Shown here: piece by piece, positions 8,821 through 17,980 of the stretch | How the letters are laid out: each line of letters opens with the position of its first letter | Numbering within the stretch: the first letter of the stretch is position 1 | Assembly (NCBI RefSeq): GCF_001679785.1 | Contig: NZ_CP016293.1 | Span: forward strand, 210,982 to 274,981 | Length of the DNA: 64,000 nucleotides | Direction: 5' to 3' | Source of the DNA: Rhizobium leguminosarum | Lineage (GTDB): Bacteria > Pseudomonadota > Alphaproteobacteria > Rhizobiales > Rhizobiaceae | Position numbers and translations under genes: made by a program | Notes under the pieces: model-generated | What the model was told of the DNA's origin: nothing | The model's database searches: none | The model's input: the letters and a program-made list of their open reading frames with translations, nothing else

Positions 8821-9852
8821 TTAATTCACCGCGACCGGTTTGGAACGCATGCGGGAGACCGTCTCGCGTTCCGCCCGTTTGCAACGCATCGGCGGCAGTC
8901 CGCGATCCATCAGGTCCATGTCTTCCAGCACCATGTCGCCCATCTTCTTGAAGGCGCTGTCGAGGGCGCCAGCCCTATGCGCCGAGCGGATGAAACCTCT
9001 CAGGCTCCGCACCGGATGATCGGGCGGCAGCGGTTCTTCAGGGTAGACGTCGCTCGCCGCGACGATGTGGCCTGAGGAGACGGCCGCCATCAGCGCATCG
9101 AAATCGACGACATCGGCGCGGCTGAGCAGGATGAAGGCCGCGCCCCTGCGCATGCTGGCGAAAGCCTCGGCGCCGAGAAATCGCCTGTTCTCGCTGGTGA
9201 CGGCGGCGGCGACGAAGACGAAATCACTCTTCGTCAGGACGTCCTCCATGCTTGCCGGCTCGACACCGTTTTCCTCAAGGATCGATTGCGGCAGCCAGGG
9301 GTCGAATACGCGGATGCGCGCCCTGAAGCCGGAAAGCACCCGGCGCAGCGCCTTGCCGAGATCGCCGAAGCCAACGATGCCGATCTCGGAACCGGCGAGC
9401 AGCCGCGCACTTGCATTTCCCTCCCCTCCCCAGAGTTCGTTGCCCTGGCGAAAAGCGACATCCGCGTCGACGATGCCGCGCGCCAAGGCCAGGGCGAAAC
9501 CGAGACCGATTTCGGCGACCGGTTCGGCAAAGACCTGCCCTGTCGTGACGACATGGATACCGCGCTGGAAGAGCACCTCATAAGGCATGTTGTTGAGCAG
9601 ATTGCTTTCGACATTGAGGATCGAGCGCAAGGCCGGCATACGTCCCAGCGTGTCCGCCGAAAGCGGCGGCTGGCCGATGATATAGCGCGCCTTGCCGAGG
9701 ATTTCGTCGCCGAGCCCGGCGATGTTCTCGGGATCGGCCTCGACGATCTCGTATTTCGCATGCAGTTCGGCGCGCGCTTTGTCGCTGAAAATCAGATCGA
9801 GCGTGCGCGGCTCGGGAGCGCTGATCGCCAGCGGTAGTTCGGTATTCGTCAT
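8821..9852 (-). CDS. D-isomer-specific 2-hydroxyacid dehydrogenase family protein
   Basis: I choose the ATG at 9852, with GGAGGAG seven bases before it, giving 343 residues; an ATG five codons upstream lacks this site. The NAD-binding motif GFGDLG lies near residue 168. The catalytic residues can be matched: Arg in LLSRADVVD, Glu in DVYPEEPLP and His in SAHRAGA, the last in a changed context compared with the usual PH-AG motif. Members reduce 2-keto acids such as glyoxylate, hydroxypyruvate or phosphoglycerate-type substrates; which one is not readable. It stands alone, convergent with the Tim44-like gene. Upstream, 9853-10130 holds the promoters of this gene and hupE and no other gene. Confidence 0.85.
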   Translation of the reverse strand: MTNTELPLAISAPEPRTLDLIFSDKARAELHAKYEIVEADPENIAGLGDEILGKARYIIGQPPLSADTLGRMPALRSILNVESNLLNNMPYEVLFQRGIHVVTTGQVFAEPVAEIGLGFALALARGIVDADVAFRQGNELWGGEGNASARLLAGSEIGIVGFGDLGKALRRVLSGFRARIRVFDPWLPQSILEENGVEPASMEDVLTKSDFVFVAAAVTSENRRFLGAEAFASMRRGAAFILLSRADVVDFDALMAAVSSGHIVAASDVYPEEPLPPDHPVRSLRGFIRSAHRAGALDSAFKKMGDMVLEDMDLMDRGLPPMRCKRAERETVSRMRSKPVAVN

Positions 9853-10130
9853 GGGCGTCTCCTCCATCGCGGCGGTTCGCGCCGCCTCTGCCGGACGATT
9901 GATAGCCTCTGTGCGGAGTTGTTTCCAGTTCGATCTTGAGGCGTGGCGCGCCGGGATAAGCTATCGAAAGTGGCATCTGCCTATCAGATAAGCAGTTGAA
10001 TTGGCTGGGTATTTCATGGCATTTTCGTTGACGGCGCGAATTCTTTGAACTAGCGTGATGCGCGCGACTTGAAACCATGCCTGTGTTCGGCGACCGCGGG
10101 ATATTCGAAAACTCACGAGGGGAATGAGCA

Positions 10131-10730
10131 ATGAAATCAGCAATCAAGAGCGGCCTGCTTGCCTTGGCTGCCGCAGCGCTTCCAGCCGTCGCCTCGGCCC
10201 ATCCCGCTATCGGCGAAGCTGCCGGCTTCAGCCATGGCTTTGCCCATCCGATGTCTGGCCTCGATCATGTCCTTGCCATGGTGATGGTCGGTGTTTTCGC
10301 ATTTCAGCTCGGCGGCCGCGCCACCTGGCTCGTGCCGACGACCTTCGTTCTGGTGATGGCACTCGGTGGTGCTCTCGGCGTTGCCGGCATCAATGTTCCC
10401 TTCGTTGAAATTGGCATCGCGCTTTCCGTCGTCGTCCTCGGCGCCATCGTTGCGCTCCACGTCAAGGCGCCGCTGGCTGCAGCACTCGGCATCATCGGTC
10501 TCTTCGCCGTCTTCCACGGTCACGCACATGGCGCCGAAATGCCGGAAAATGCCGCTGCTGCCGGCTATGCTGCCGGTTTCATGGTCGCGACCGCACTGCT
10601 GCATGTCGCCGGTCTCGCCCTTGGTTATCTCATCGGCCGCGCTGGCGAACGTCAGGGCCTCTTCGTGACGCGCACGGCCGGCGGCATTGCGACGATTGCC
10701 GGCGTCGGCATCCTGACCGGCTTGATCTAA
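10131..10730 (+). CDS. hupE: HupE/UreJ-family metal permease
   Basis: The 199-residue protein has a signal peptide (residues 1-23, ending ASA-HP) and six hydrophobic helices. The family motif is complete: HPAIGEAAGF, then HPMSGLDHVLAM at about residues 36-47, with His and Asp as likely metal ligands, and a second HGHAHG cluster near residue 125. HupE/UreJ proteins import nickel or cobalt for hydrogenase, urease or cobalamin. No hydrogenase or urease genes are in the window, but a B12-dependent mutase is encoded at 39.6 kb. Start supported by GAGGGG at 10117-10122. A clear terminator follows. Confidence 0.9.
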   Translation: MKSAIKSGLLALAAAALPAVASAHPAIGEAAGFSHGFAHPMSGLDHVLAMVMVGVFAFQLGGRATWLVPTTFVLVMALGGALGVAGINVPFVEIGIALSVVVLGAIVALHVKAPLAAALGIIGLFAVFHGHAHGAEMPENAAAAGYAAGFMVATALLHVAGLALGYLIGRAGERQGLFVTRTAGGIATIAGVGILTGLI

Positions 10731-10794
10731 GCCGGGCCGCATTCCTGAAACCTGGGCGGCAGCGATTGCAGGCCTAACATCTCAATCCGACAGA

Positions 10795-10830
10795 ACGCCC
10801 GGCATGCGTAACGCATCGCCGGGCGTTTCT
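10795..10830 (+). terminator. Rho-independent terminator after hupE
   Basis: CGCCCGGC pairs with GCCGGGCG around the loop ATGCGTAACGCAT, itself partly self-complementary, followed by TTTCT. It separates hupE from the cyd unit. Confidence 0.8.
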
Positions 10831-10857
10831 GCGTCATCGCTGCAAACCGCTACGGAC

Positions 10858-10871
10858 TTGACCCAGGTCAA
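10858..10871. promoter_or_regulatory. FNR/FixK-type anaerobox before the cyd operon
   Basis: TTGACCCAGGTCAA has perfect TTGAC/GTCAA half-sites with a four-base spacer, the layout recognised by FNR, FnrN and FixK proteins in rhizobia. It lies 168 bases before the chosen start of the first gene of the unit. Low-oxygen activation of a cytochrome bd operon from such a site fits known biology; binding here is inferred. Confidence 0.65.
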
Positions 10872-10983
10872 ATCCAGCGACGTCGCACCCGGCTATATCT
10901 AGCCAACGATCAACGAATGGACATCCAAATTGACGCAGGGCTGCCTTGCCGATTGCCGGCGAGACGCGAAAGTCATTATAGTG

Positions 10984-11001
10984 ATTTCAGAAATTTCTGA
11001 A
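10984..11001. promoter_or_regulatory. 18-bp perfect palindrome, candidate autoregulatory operator
   Basis: TTTCAGAAATTTCTGAAA is a perfect palindrome 25 bases before the ATG of the GbsR/MarR-type regulator gene. Winged-helix regulators of this class bind such short dyads and often control their own operon, so it is a good operator candidate. Confidence 0.55.
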
Positions 11002-11025
11002 ATTACAGACGCAACGGAAACGACC

Positions 11026-11604
11026 ATGAACCTTCCGCCTCTCGTTCAGTCCTTCGTTCTCCACTTCGGTGAAATGGGGTCCCGCTGGGGAATCAACCGC
11101 ACGGTCGGCCAGATCTATGCCCTGCTCTTCGTCTCGCCCGCGCCGGTCTGCGCCGAGGAAATCGCCGAGTCGCTCGGCATCTCGCGCTCCAATGTGTCGA
11201 TGAGCCTGCGCGAACTGCAGGCCTGGAACCTCGTCATCCTGAAACACAAGCCGGACGACCGCCGCGATTTCTTCACCACGCCTGATGATGTCTGGCACAT
11301 ATTGAGGACGCTTGCCGAGGAGCGAAAGAAGCGCGAAGTCGATCCGACGCTGTCGGTTCTGCGTGAGATCCTGATGCAGCGGCCGGCGAGCGATGCCGAG
11401 CGGCATGCGCAGCAACGGATGAGCGAGATGCACACGCTGATCGAGCAGCTGACGCATTGGTATGAAGACGTAAAACAACTTGAAACAGAAAGACTCGCAA
11501 CGCTACTCTCGCTGGGCGCGAAAGTGACCAAGCTTCTGGAGGCCAAGGACCGGGTCGTTTCGCTCGGCCGCAGCCGCCGGCCAAATCCAGCGAACAAGAG
11601 TTAG
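11026..11604 (+). CDS. GbsR/MarR-family winged-helix regulator of the cyd operon
   Basis: I use the ATG at 11026 (192 residues) because the protein then begins with the conserved LPPLVQSFVLHFGEMGSRWG-type start; a TTG at 10930 would add 32 unrelated residues and run through the palindrome. The winged helix covers about residues 25-90 (CAEEIAESLGISRSNVSMSL as the recognition region), followed by a helical tail likely used in dimer formation. The gene ends four bases before cydD, so it is co-transcribed with the bd oxidase genes and probably regulates them. The signal it senses is unknown. Confidence 0.85.
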   Translation: MNLPPLVQSFVLHFGEMGSRWGINRTVGQIYALLFVSPAPVCAEEIAESLGISRSNVSMSLRELQAWNLVILKHKPDDRRDFFTTPDDVWHILRTLAEERKKREVDPTLSVLREILMQRPASDAERHAQQRMSEMHTLIEQLTHWYEDVKQLETERLATLLSLGAKVTKLLEAKDRVVSLGRSRRPNPANKS

Positions 11605-11608
11605 CGCC

Positions 11609-13354
11609 ATGGGCACTGCATTCTTCGACGCGAAGGACAGACGGGGCGCCGAGCCGGTGCCGGACGGCGATACAGTCTCGTCTGTCACCGGCCCCGATGA
11701 TGCGAAAGGTGCGCTGCGCAGAGCGGCAATGCTGCAGGCGCTGGCTGCTGCCGTCTGGATCCCGCAGGCCGCATTGCTGGCCGTCTCGGTCGGCCGCATC
11801 GCCGATGGCGGCGGATTGCATGACGTTCTCTGGCCCGCCCTCGGTATCCTCGCCCTCGGATTTGCAAGAAGCTGTGTCGATGCGGCTGGCGGCCGCCTGG
11901 CTTTTCAAGCCGCCCGCGCCGAACTCAGCCGCCTACGGCAGATCGCCGCCGCGGCACTTTCCATGTCGTCGCCGGTCGATCGCGGCCGGCCTGCCTCCGG
12001 CAAAGCCGCAAGTGTCATTGGCGAACAGGCCGAACTGATCGTGCCTTATCTCGCCCGTTTCCAGCCGGCACGGATGAAGGCGAGCCTCGTGCCGCTCATT
12101 ATCCTTGCCTTCATCCTTCCGGTCTCCTGGATCGCTGCGCTGGTTCTGCTGTTCGCCGCGCCGCTGATCCCGATCTTCATGGCGTTGATCGGCTGGCGCG
12201 CCCAGGCGGCCAGCGAAAGACAACTCGTGGCGACCGGTGGCCTCAACGGCTTCCTGCTCGATCGGCTGCGCGGACTGGCGACCATCCGTGCGCTCGACGC
12301 TGTCGATGCAACGGCACTCCGCCTGCGGTCGGAGGCGGAGTCTCTGCGTGCGCGCACCATGGCGGTGCTGAAGATAGCCTTCCTGTCCTCGGCGGTGCTC
12401 GAGCTTTTCGCCGCGCTCGGCGTGGCGATGATTGCCGTCTATGTCGGCTTCAGCCTGCTCGGCGAGATCCGCTTCGGCACCTGGGTAGGCCGGCTCGACC
12501 TGACGGAGGGACTGTTCATCCTGCTGCTCGCACCGGCCTTCTTCGAGCCTCTGCGCGAGCTCTCGGCTGTCTGGCACGATCGGGCGGCCGGCGAAGCGGC
12601 GCTGAAGGCGCTGGGCACCCTCGCTGCCGGCGGCCTGTCCATCCGAGGAACAGCCGCGGTCGCGCCAGCGGCATCTGCCGTCGCCGAAACGCCGGCCCTC
12701 CGTCTTGAGAATGTCGATTTCCGCTACAACGCCGCCGAGCCGTTGATCCTTGACGGTTTCAACCTCGATATCGCGGCCGGCGAACATCTGGCGCTTCTTG
12801 GCGCCAGCGGTTCCGGCAAGTCGACGCTTCTTTCGCTGATTTCAGGACTGGCGCCCTGCACCGGCGGACGCGTCGTCATCAGCGGCATCGAACTCGCGGA
12901 TGACAGCGCCCATGCCTTGCGCGCCAGCATGGCATGGATCGGCCAGAGACCGCATATTTTTGCGGGGACCATCGCCGGCAATATCGCGCTCGGCAGGCCC
13001 GGTATCCTGCGCGGCGACGTGGCGGATGCGCTCGACGCCGCCAGGCTCGGAAAAGTCGCCGCCGCCTATGGCAACCGGCCGCTCGGCGAAGGCGGGATCG
13101 GGCTTTCCGGCGGCGAGGCGCTGCGGCTGGCGATCGCGCGGGCGGCCTGCAATCCGCATCTCCGGATCATCCTGGCCGACGAGCCGACCGCACATCTCGA
13201 CGCCGCCACCGCCGCCGAGGTGACCGAGAGCCTGCTTTCGCTCGCCAGGGGCCGCACTTTGATCGTTGCGACCCACGATCCGCTGCTTGCCGCCCGCATG
13301 CATCGCACCATGCGCGTCGATGCCGACATCGTTATGAGGGAGGCCGCCGAATGA
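11609..13354 (+). CDS. cydD: CydD, ABC exporter subunit for cytochrome bd assembly
   Basis: At 581 residues, with an N-terminal six-helix exporter domain (about 25-330) and a C-terminal ATPase, this is the usual CydD layout. Walker A is GASGSGKSTL near residue 397, the signature is LSGGEALRLAIARA, and Walker B is IILADEPTAHLD. CydDC is needed for cytochrome bd assembly and has been linked to glutathione/cysteine export and, more recently, haem handling. The stop overlaps the cydC start by four bases (ATGA at 13351), which couples the two subunits of the heterodimer. Confidence 0.93.
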   Translation: MGTAFFDAKDRRGAEPVPDGDTVSSVTGPDDAKGALRRAAMLQALAAAVWIPQAALLAVSVGRIADGGGLHDVLWPALGILALGFARSCVDAAGGRLAFQAARAELSRLRQIAAAALSMSSPVDRGRPASGKAASVIGEQAELIVPYLARFQPARMKASLVPLIILAFILPVSWIAALVLLFAAPLIPIFMALIGWRAQAASERQLVATGGLNGFLLDRLRGLATIRALDAVDATALRLRSEAESLRARTMAVLKIAFLSSAVLELFAALGVAMIAVYVGFSLLGEIRFGTWVGRLDLTEGLFILLLAPAFFEPLRELSAVWHDRAAGEAALKALGTLAAGGLSIRGTAAVAPAASAVAETPALRLENVDFRYNAAEPLILDGFNLDIAAGEHLALLGASGSGKSTLLSLISGLAPCTGGRVVISGIELADDSAHALRASMAWIGQRPHIFAGTIAGNIALGRPGILRGDVADALDAARLGKVAAAYGNRPLGEGGIGLSGGEALRLAIARAACNPHLRIILADEPTAHLDAATAAEVTESLLSLARGRTLIVATHDPLLAARMHRTMRVDADIVMREAAE

Positions 13355-15042
13355 GCGGATTTGCTGCGGACCTCAAGCCTATCCTGCGCCTGTTCGTTGC
13401 CGAGCGCCGGCGTGCGCTGCTGCTTGGCGCAGCACTTTCGGCGGCGACGGTGACCGCCGGCATCGCCCTGCTCGGCCTGTCCGGCTGGTTCATCACCGCC
13501 ACCTCGCTCGCCGGCCTTTCGGCTGCTGCCGCCATAACCTTCGACGTCTTTGCGCCGTCAGCCGGCATCCGCCTGCTCGCCATCGTCCGTACGGCCGCGC
13601 GCTACGGCGAAAGGCTTGCGACCCATGACGCAACGCTCGACGTGCTCGCCGCCCTGCGCGAAAAGCTGTTTCGCGGCTTTGCCGAACCGGGTGCTGCCCT
13701 CGCCCTGCTCCATCGTCCCGCACGGCTGCTCTTCCGACTGACGGCCGATATCGATGCGCTCGATTCCCTCTACCTGCGCATCCTCGTGCCGGCCGCGGTG
13801 GCGATCGGTGCAGCACTGGCGGCAAGCCTCGTGCTGGGGCTGATGCATCCCCTGTTCGGCCTGTGTTTCGGCCTTTTTCTCGCCGGTGCCGGCCTCGGCC
13901 TGCCTGTCATCGCCGGGCGGGCGGCGCGCAAACATGCCCGCAGACGCGCCCATGGCATCGAGGCGCTACGGTCGCGGACGATCGATCTCGTCGCCGGCCA
14001 GACCGATCTGCTGATGGCCGGCCGGCTTGCCGCGCAGAGGGAGACGATTGCCGCGGCAGACCATTACTCCGCCCGGGCCGACGATCGGCTGAACCGCGTC
14101 GAAACCGCCCTGACATTCGGCTTCGGCCTCGTCTCGACCTTGCTGCTGACGGCTTCGCTGCTCGCCGTCGCAGCACTTGCGGAAACGAAGGCGATCACCG
14201 CCCCTGTCGCCGCACTCGGCCTGCTCGTCGCTTTTGCAGCAGTCGAACCCTTCGCAGCGCTGCGCCGCGGTGCCCTGGAACTTGGGCGGACGCTGCTCGC
14301 CGCAAGGCGCATCGCGCCGCGGCTTGCCGTCGCGGCGGCACCCGAACCATTGGCGGTGCCGTTGCCGGGACGCGCTTTTTCGCTGGCGAAGGTGTCAGCC
14401 TTCCATGAAAACTCCGCCGTGCCGGCGCTCGAGGATATCGACCTTGCACTTCAACAGGGCGAACGCCTCGCCGTCATCGGCGGCAGCGGCGCCGGCAAGT
14501 CGAGCCTGCTTGCTCTCCTTTCCGGCGAATTGCCGGCAATGACGGGAAATGTCGCCGCGATGACAGCGACGCTGCTGACGCAACGGACAGAACTTTTCGA
14601 GGACAGCCTGCGCGGCAACCTGCTCCTTGCAAACCCGGATGCGAACGAGGCCCGTCTTCTCGAAGCGCTCGCCGCCGCCGGCCTGCTTGCCGATATCGAG
14701 GCCATGCCGGGTGGGATCGATACCCGCCTCGGCGAAGGCGGGCTCGGTCTTTCCGGTGGCCAGTCGCGCCGGCTGGCGCTTGCCCGGCTCTTCCTGCGCG
14801 ACACGCCGCTCTGGCTGCTCGATGAGCCGACCGAAGGCCTTGACGGCGCCACCGCCCGAGACGTGCTCAGCCGTCTGTCGGCCATGGCGGCGGGCCGCTC
14901 GCTGGTGATCGCCACGCATATCCGCCGGGAGGCTGCGATCGCAGACCGCATCGCCGTCATCGATGGCGGTCGCATCACAGAAATTTGGCGCCGCGGAGAG
15001 GCGGCGTTCGAAAAGGCGCTCGACCGGCTTCGGCCGGACTGA
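13351..15042 (+). CDS. cydC: CydC, ABC exporter partner subunit
   Basis: The start is the ATG of the ATGA overlap with cydD, giving 563 residues; a longer open frame reaching back to 12934 lies inside cydD and is not coding. It has an exporter membrane domain (about 15-320) and an ATPase with Walker A GGSGAGKSSL, signature LSGGQSRRLALARL and Walker B LLDEPTEGLD. The heterodimer with CydD works in the inner membrane. The gap to cydA is 76 bases without a terminator. Confidence 0.93.
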   Translation: MSGFAADLKPILRLFVAERRRALLLGAALSAATVTAGIALLGLSGWFITATSLAGLSAAAAITFDVFAPSAGIRLLAIVRTAARYGERLATHDATLDVLAALREKLFRGFAEPGAALALLHRPARLLFRLTADIDALDSLYLRILVPAAVAIGAALAASLVLGLMHPLFGLCFGLFLAGAGLGLPVIAGRAARKHARRRAHGIEALRSRTIDLVAGQTDLLMAGRLAAQRETIAAADHYSARADDRLNRVETALTFGFGLVSTLLLTASLLAVAALAETKAITAPVAALGLLVAFAAVEPFAALRRGALELGRTLLAARRIAPRLAVAAAPEPLAVPLPGRAFSLAKVSAFHENSAVPALEDIDLALQQGERLAVIGGSGAGKSSLLALLSGELPAMTGNVAAMTATLLTQRTELFEDSLRGNLLLANPDANEARLLEALAAAGLLADIEAMPGGIDTRLGEGGLGLSGGQSRRLALARLFLRDTPLWLLDEPTEGLDGATARDVLSRLSAMAAGRSLVIATHIRREAAIADRIAVIDGGRITEIWRRGEAAFEKALDRLRPD

Positions 15043-15118
15043 GCGAGACCGCATGCCCTCACGCGCCGGCCGGCGCTGAGGAACGCCCTGTACCCCGTGG
15101 GACCGTGGGAGAAAGACA

Positions 15119-16699
15119 ATGGAACTAGATATCGTCGCGTTATCGCGCTTCCAATTCGCGCTGACGGCGCTTTACCACTTCCTGTTCGTGCCTCTGACGC
15201 TCGGCTTGTCCGTGGTGCTGGCGATCATGGAAACTGTCTATGTCATGACCGGCCGCCAGATCTGGCGGCAGATGACAAAATTCTGGGGCGGGCTGTTCGG
15301 CATCAATTTCGTGCTCGGCGTCGCCACCGGCATCGTCATGGAATTCCAGTTCGGCATGAACTGGAGCTATTACAGCTATTATGTCGGCGACATCTTCGGC
15401 GCGCCGCTGGCGATCGAAGGCCTGATGGCCTTCTTCCTCGAGGCGACCTTCGTCGGCCTGTTCTTCTTCGGCTGGGACAAGCTGTCGAAGGTCGGTCATC
15501 TGGTCGCCACCTGGGCGGTGGCGCTGGGGTCGAACTTTTCCGCACTCTGGATCCTGATCGCCAATGGCTGGATGCAGAATCCCGTGGGATCGGCGCTCAA
15601 TCCGCAGACGATGCGCATGGAGATCACAAGCTTCTTCGACGTGGTCTTCAATCCTGTGGCCCAGGCGAAATTCGTCCATACGGTATCAGCAGGTTATGTC
15701 TGCGCCTCGATCTTCGTGCTCGGCGTCTCGGCTTGGTATATCCTCAAGGGCCGGCATATCGAGCTTGCCAAGCGCTCGATGACGGTCGCCGCCTCCTTCG
15801 GCCTTGCTTCGGCGCTTTCGGTCGTCGTGCTTGGCGATGAGAGTGGTTATCTCGCCACCGAAAACCAGAAGATGAAGCTCGCCGCCATCGAGGGCATGTG
15901 GAAGACCGAACCGGCCCCGGCCGCTTTCACCGCCTTTGGCTTCCCCGACCAGGAGGCGCGCGAGACGCATTTTGCCGTGCACATTCCCTGGGTCATGGGC
16001 CTGATCGGAACGCGGTCGCTGACCACAGAAATCCCCGGTATCGACAAGCTCGAACAACAGGCCGAAACCCGGATCCGCGACGGCATCAAGGCTTACGACG
16101 CGCTGATGCAGATCCGTGCAGTACCGGCACAGGACCAGGTTGCGCAGGAAGTGCGCACTTCCTTCGAGGATCTCGGCCATGATCTGGGCTACGCTCTTCT
16201 TCTGAAGCGCTACGTCGACGATCCGCGCCAGGCGACCGAGGAGCAGATCATTCAGGCTGCGCGTGATACGATCCCGCACGTGCCGACGCTCTTCTGGTCC
16301 TTCCGCATCATGGTTGGTCTCGGCATCTTCTTCATCCTGCTGACCGCCACCTTTTTCTGGCTGTCGGCGCGCCGCCATCTCGATAAGTATCCACTGCTTC
16401 TCAGAATTGCCGTGCTGGCGATCCCCCTGCCCTGGGTCGCCATCGAGCTCGGCTGGGTCGTCGCCGAGTTCGGCCGCCAGCCCTGGGTGATCGAAGGCGT
16501 GCTGCCGACGGCCGCCGCCGTCTCCAGCCTCGGCGCCGGCACCGTGCTTCTGACGATCATCGGTTTTGCGGCGCTCTACACGACGCTGATCGTCATCGAG
16601 ATGGGCCTGATGATCAAGGCGATCAAGCAAGGACCGGAGCCGGACGACGAGCCGGAAGCGATTCTGATTTCCGAAACCCTCGTCCCGGCCGCGGAGTGA
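15119..16699 (+). CDS. cydA: Cytochrome bd ubiquinol oxidase subunit I
   Basis: The 526-residue product matches CydA in length and in haem ligands: His20 (YHFLFVPLTLG) for the high-spin haem, His187 (FVHTVSAGY) and Met398 (SFRIMVG) for haem b558, plus the proton-channel glutamates Glu100 and Glu108. The Q-loop between helices 6 and 7 (about residues 255-390) is long, as in the enterobacterial L-type, with the conserved GFPDQEAR start of the quinol site. It oxidises quinol and reduces oxygen to water at high affinity. A GGGAGAAAG site precedes the ATG. Confidence 0.97.
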   Translation: MELDIVALSRFQFALTALYHFLFVPLTLGLSVVLAIMETVYVMTGRQIWRQMTKFWGGLFGINFVLGVATGIVMEFQFGMNWSYYSYYVGDIFGAPLAIEGLMAFFLEATFVGLFFFGWDKLSKVGHLVATWAVALGSNFSALWILIANGWMQNPVGSALNPQTMRMEITSFFDVVFNPVAQAKFVHTVSAGYVCASIFVLGVSAWYILKGRHIELAKRSMTVAASFGLASALSVVVLGDESGYLATENQKMKLAAIEGMWKTEPAPAAFTAFGFPDQEARETHFAVHIPWVMGLIGTRSLTTEIPGIDKLEQQAETRIRDGIKAYDALMQIRAVPAQDQVAQEVRTSFEDLGHDLGYALLLKRYVDDPRQATEEQIIQAARDTIPHVPTLFWSFRIMVGLGIFFILLTATFFWLSARRHLDKYPLLLRIAVLAIPLPWVAIELGWVVAEFGRQPWVIEGVLPTAAAVSSLGAGTVLLTIIGFAALYTTLIVIEMGLMIKAIKQGPEPDDEPEAILISETLVPAAE

Positions 16700-16705
16700 C
16701 CTGCC

Positions 16706-17860
16706 ATGATCCTTCACGAACTCTTCGACTATGAAACCCTGCGTCTCATCTGGTGGCTGCTGCTCGGCGTCCTGCTGATCGCTTTTGCGACGACCGGCGG
16801 CTTCGATCTCGGCGTCGGCACGCTTCTGCCTTTCGTTGCCCGGACCGATACGGAACGGCGCGTGGCGATCAACACCATCGGCGCCACCTGGGAGGGCAAC
16901 CAAGTCTGGCTGATCCTCGGCGGCGGCGCTATCTTCGCCGCCTGGCCGCCGCTTTATGCGGTGTCCTTCTCCGGCTTCTATCTGGCGATGTTCGCGATCC
17001 TCTTCGCGCTCATCCTACGACCGGTCGGTTTCAAATACCGGTCGAAGCGGGAAAGCGCCAATTGGCGGAGCGGCTGGGATTGGGCTCTCTTTGTCGGCGG
17101 CTTCGTGCCGTCGCTGATCTTCGGCGTTGCCGTCGGCAATGTGCTGCAGGGCGTTCCCTTCCGCTTTGCCGACGATATGCGGATCTTCTACGAAGGCTCG
17201 TTCTTCGCCCTGCTCAACCCCTATGCGCTGCTCTGCGGCCTGCTTTCCCTAGCCATGCTGACGATGCATGGTGCGGCCTGGCTGGTGTTGAAGTCGAGTG
17301 GCCCGGTCGCCGAGCGCGCCAGAAGCTATGGCAGCATCGCTGCCCTTGCCGTCATCGTGCTTTTCGCACTCGGCGGTCTCTTCCTGTGGATCGGCGTCGG
17401 TGGCTATCGCATCACCAGCGATATCAGCCCGATCGGCCCCTCCAATCCGCTGCTGAAGACCGTGGCGCTGGAGAAAGGCGCGTGGCTTACCAATTACGCC
17501 GCCCATCCGTGGATGATCATCGCACCGGTCCTCGGCTTCGTCGGCGCGGCACTGGCCTTCATTGCCATGCGGGCCAGGCGCGAGGTCATGACGCTGCTCT
17601 TCAGCAAGGTGGCGATCTTTGGCATCATCTCGACGGTCGGCCTCTCGATGTTTCCGTTCATCCTGCCCTCCTCGCTCGATCCGCGATCGAGCCTGACGGT
17701 CTGGGATGCGTCCTCCAGCCACATGACGCTGTTCATCATGCTTGTGGTGACGGTGATCTTCCTGCCGATCATCTTCGCCTACACGGCCTGGGTCTACAAG
17801 GTTCTATGGGGCAAGGTCGATGAGAAGTCCATCGCCGATAAAAATAGCCACGCCTACTAG
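16706..17860 (+). CDS. cydB: Cytochrome bd ubiquinol oxidase subunit II
   Basis: The product has 384 residues and about eight to nine membrane helices, with the typical CydB start (IWWLLLGVLLIAFATTGGFD) and the conserved WEGNQVWLI motif at about residue 57. It pairs with CydA in the inner membrane. It starts six bases after cydA. Its TAG stop (17858-17860) is formed exactly at the edge of a RIME-like repeat, so the original 3' end may have been slightly changed by the insertion. Confidence 0.95.
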   Translation: MILHELFDYETLRLIWWLLLGVLLIAFATTGGFDLGVGTLLPFVARTDTERRVAINTIGATWEGNQVWLILGGGAIFAAWPPLYAVSFSGFYLAMFAILFALILRPVGFKYRSKRESANWRSGWDWALFVGGFVPSLIFGVAVGNVLQGVPFRFADDMRIFYEGSFFALLNPYALLCGLLSLAMLTMHGAAWLVLKSSGPVAERARSYGSIAALAVIVLFALGGLFLWIGVGGYRITSDISPIGPSNPLLKTVALEKGAWLTNYAAHPWMIIAPVLGFVGAALAFIAMRARREVMTLLFSKVAIFGIISTVGLSMFPFILPSSLDPRSSLTVWDASSSHMTLFIMLVVTVIFLPIIFAYTAWVYKVLWGKVDEKSIADKNSHAY

Positions 17861-17955
17861 AGCGATTCAGTAGAACCGCTCTAACCTTTTGTTTTTGCGC
17901 AATTCCCGGCAAAAGCGTTTCGCGCTTTGCCTGGGAAAACCGCTTTGCACTTTTC
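17858..17955. repeat. RIME-like palindromic element between cydB and cydX
   Basis: A first hairpin, bounded by TA on both sides, runs from TAGAGCGATTC to GAACCGCTCTA (17858-17883). A second imperfect hairpin pairs TTCCCGGCAAAAGCG with CGCTTTGCCTGGGAA (17903-17936). A related degenerate copy of the second part lies at 39549-39595. The element separates cydX from the rest of the cyd operon and may fold in the transcript. Confidence 0.7.
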
Positions 17956-17980
17956 TTGGTGCTCTCAGGGAGACGAAACA

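Noticed and set aside
12934..13350. N-terminal extension of CydC
   Set aside because: The open frame continues upstream inside cydD, but the extra part is Arg-rich shadow sequence; the ATGA overlap at 13351 is the natural start.
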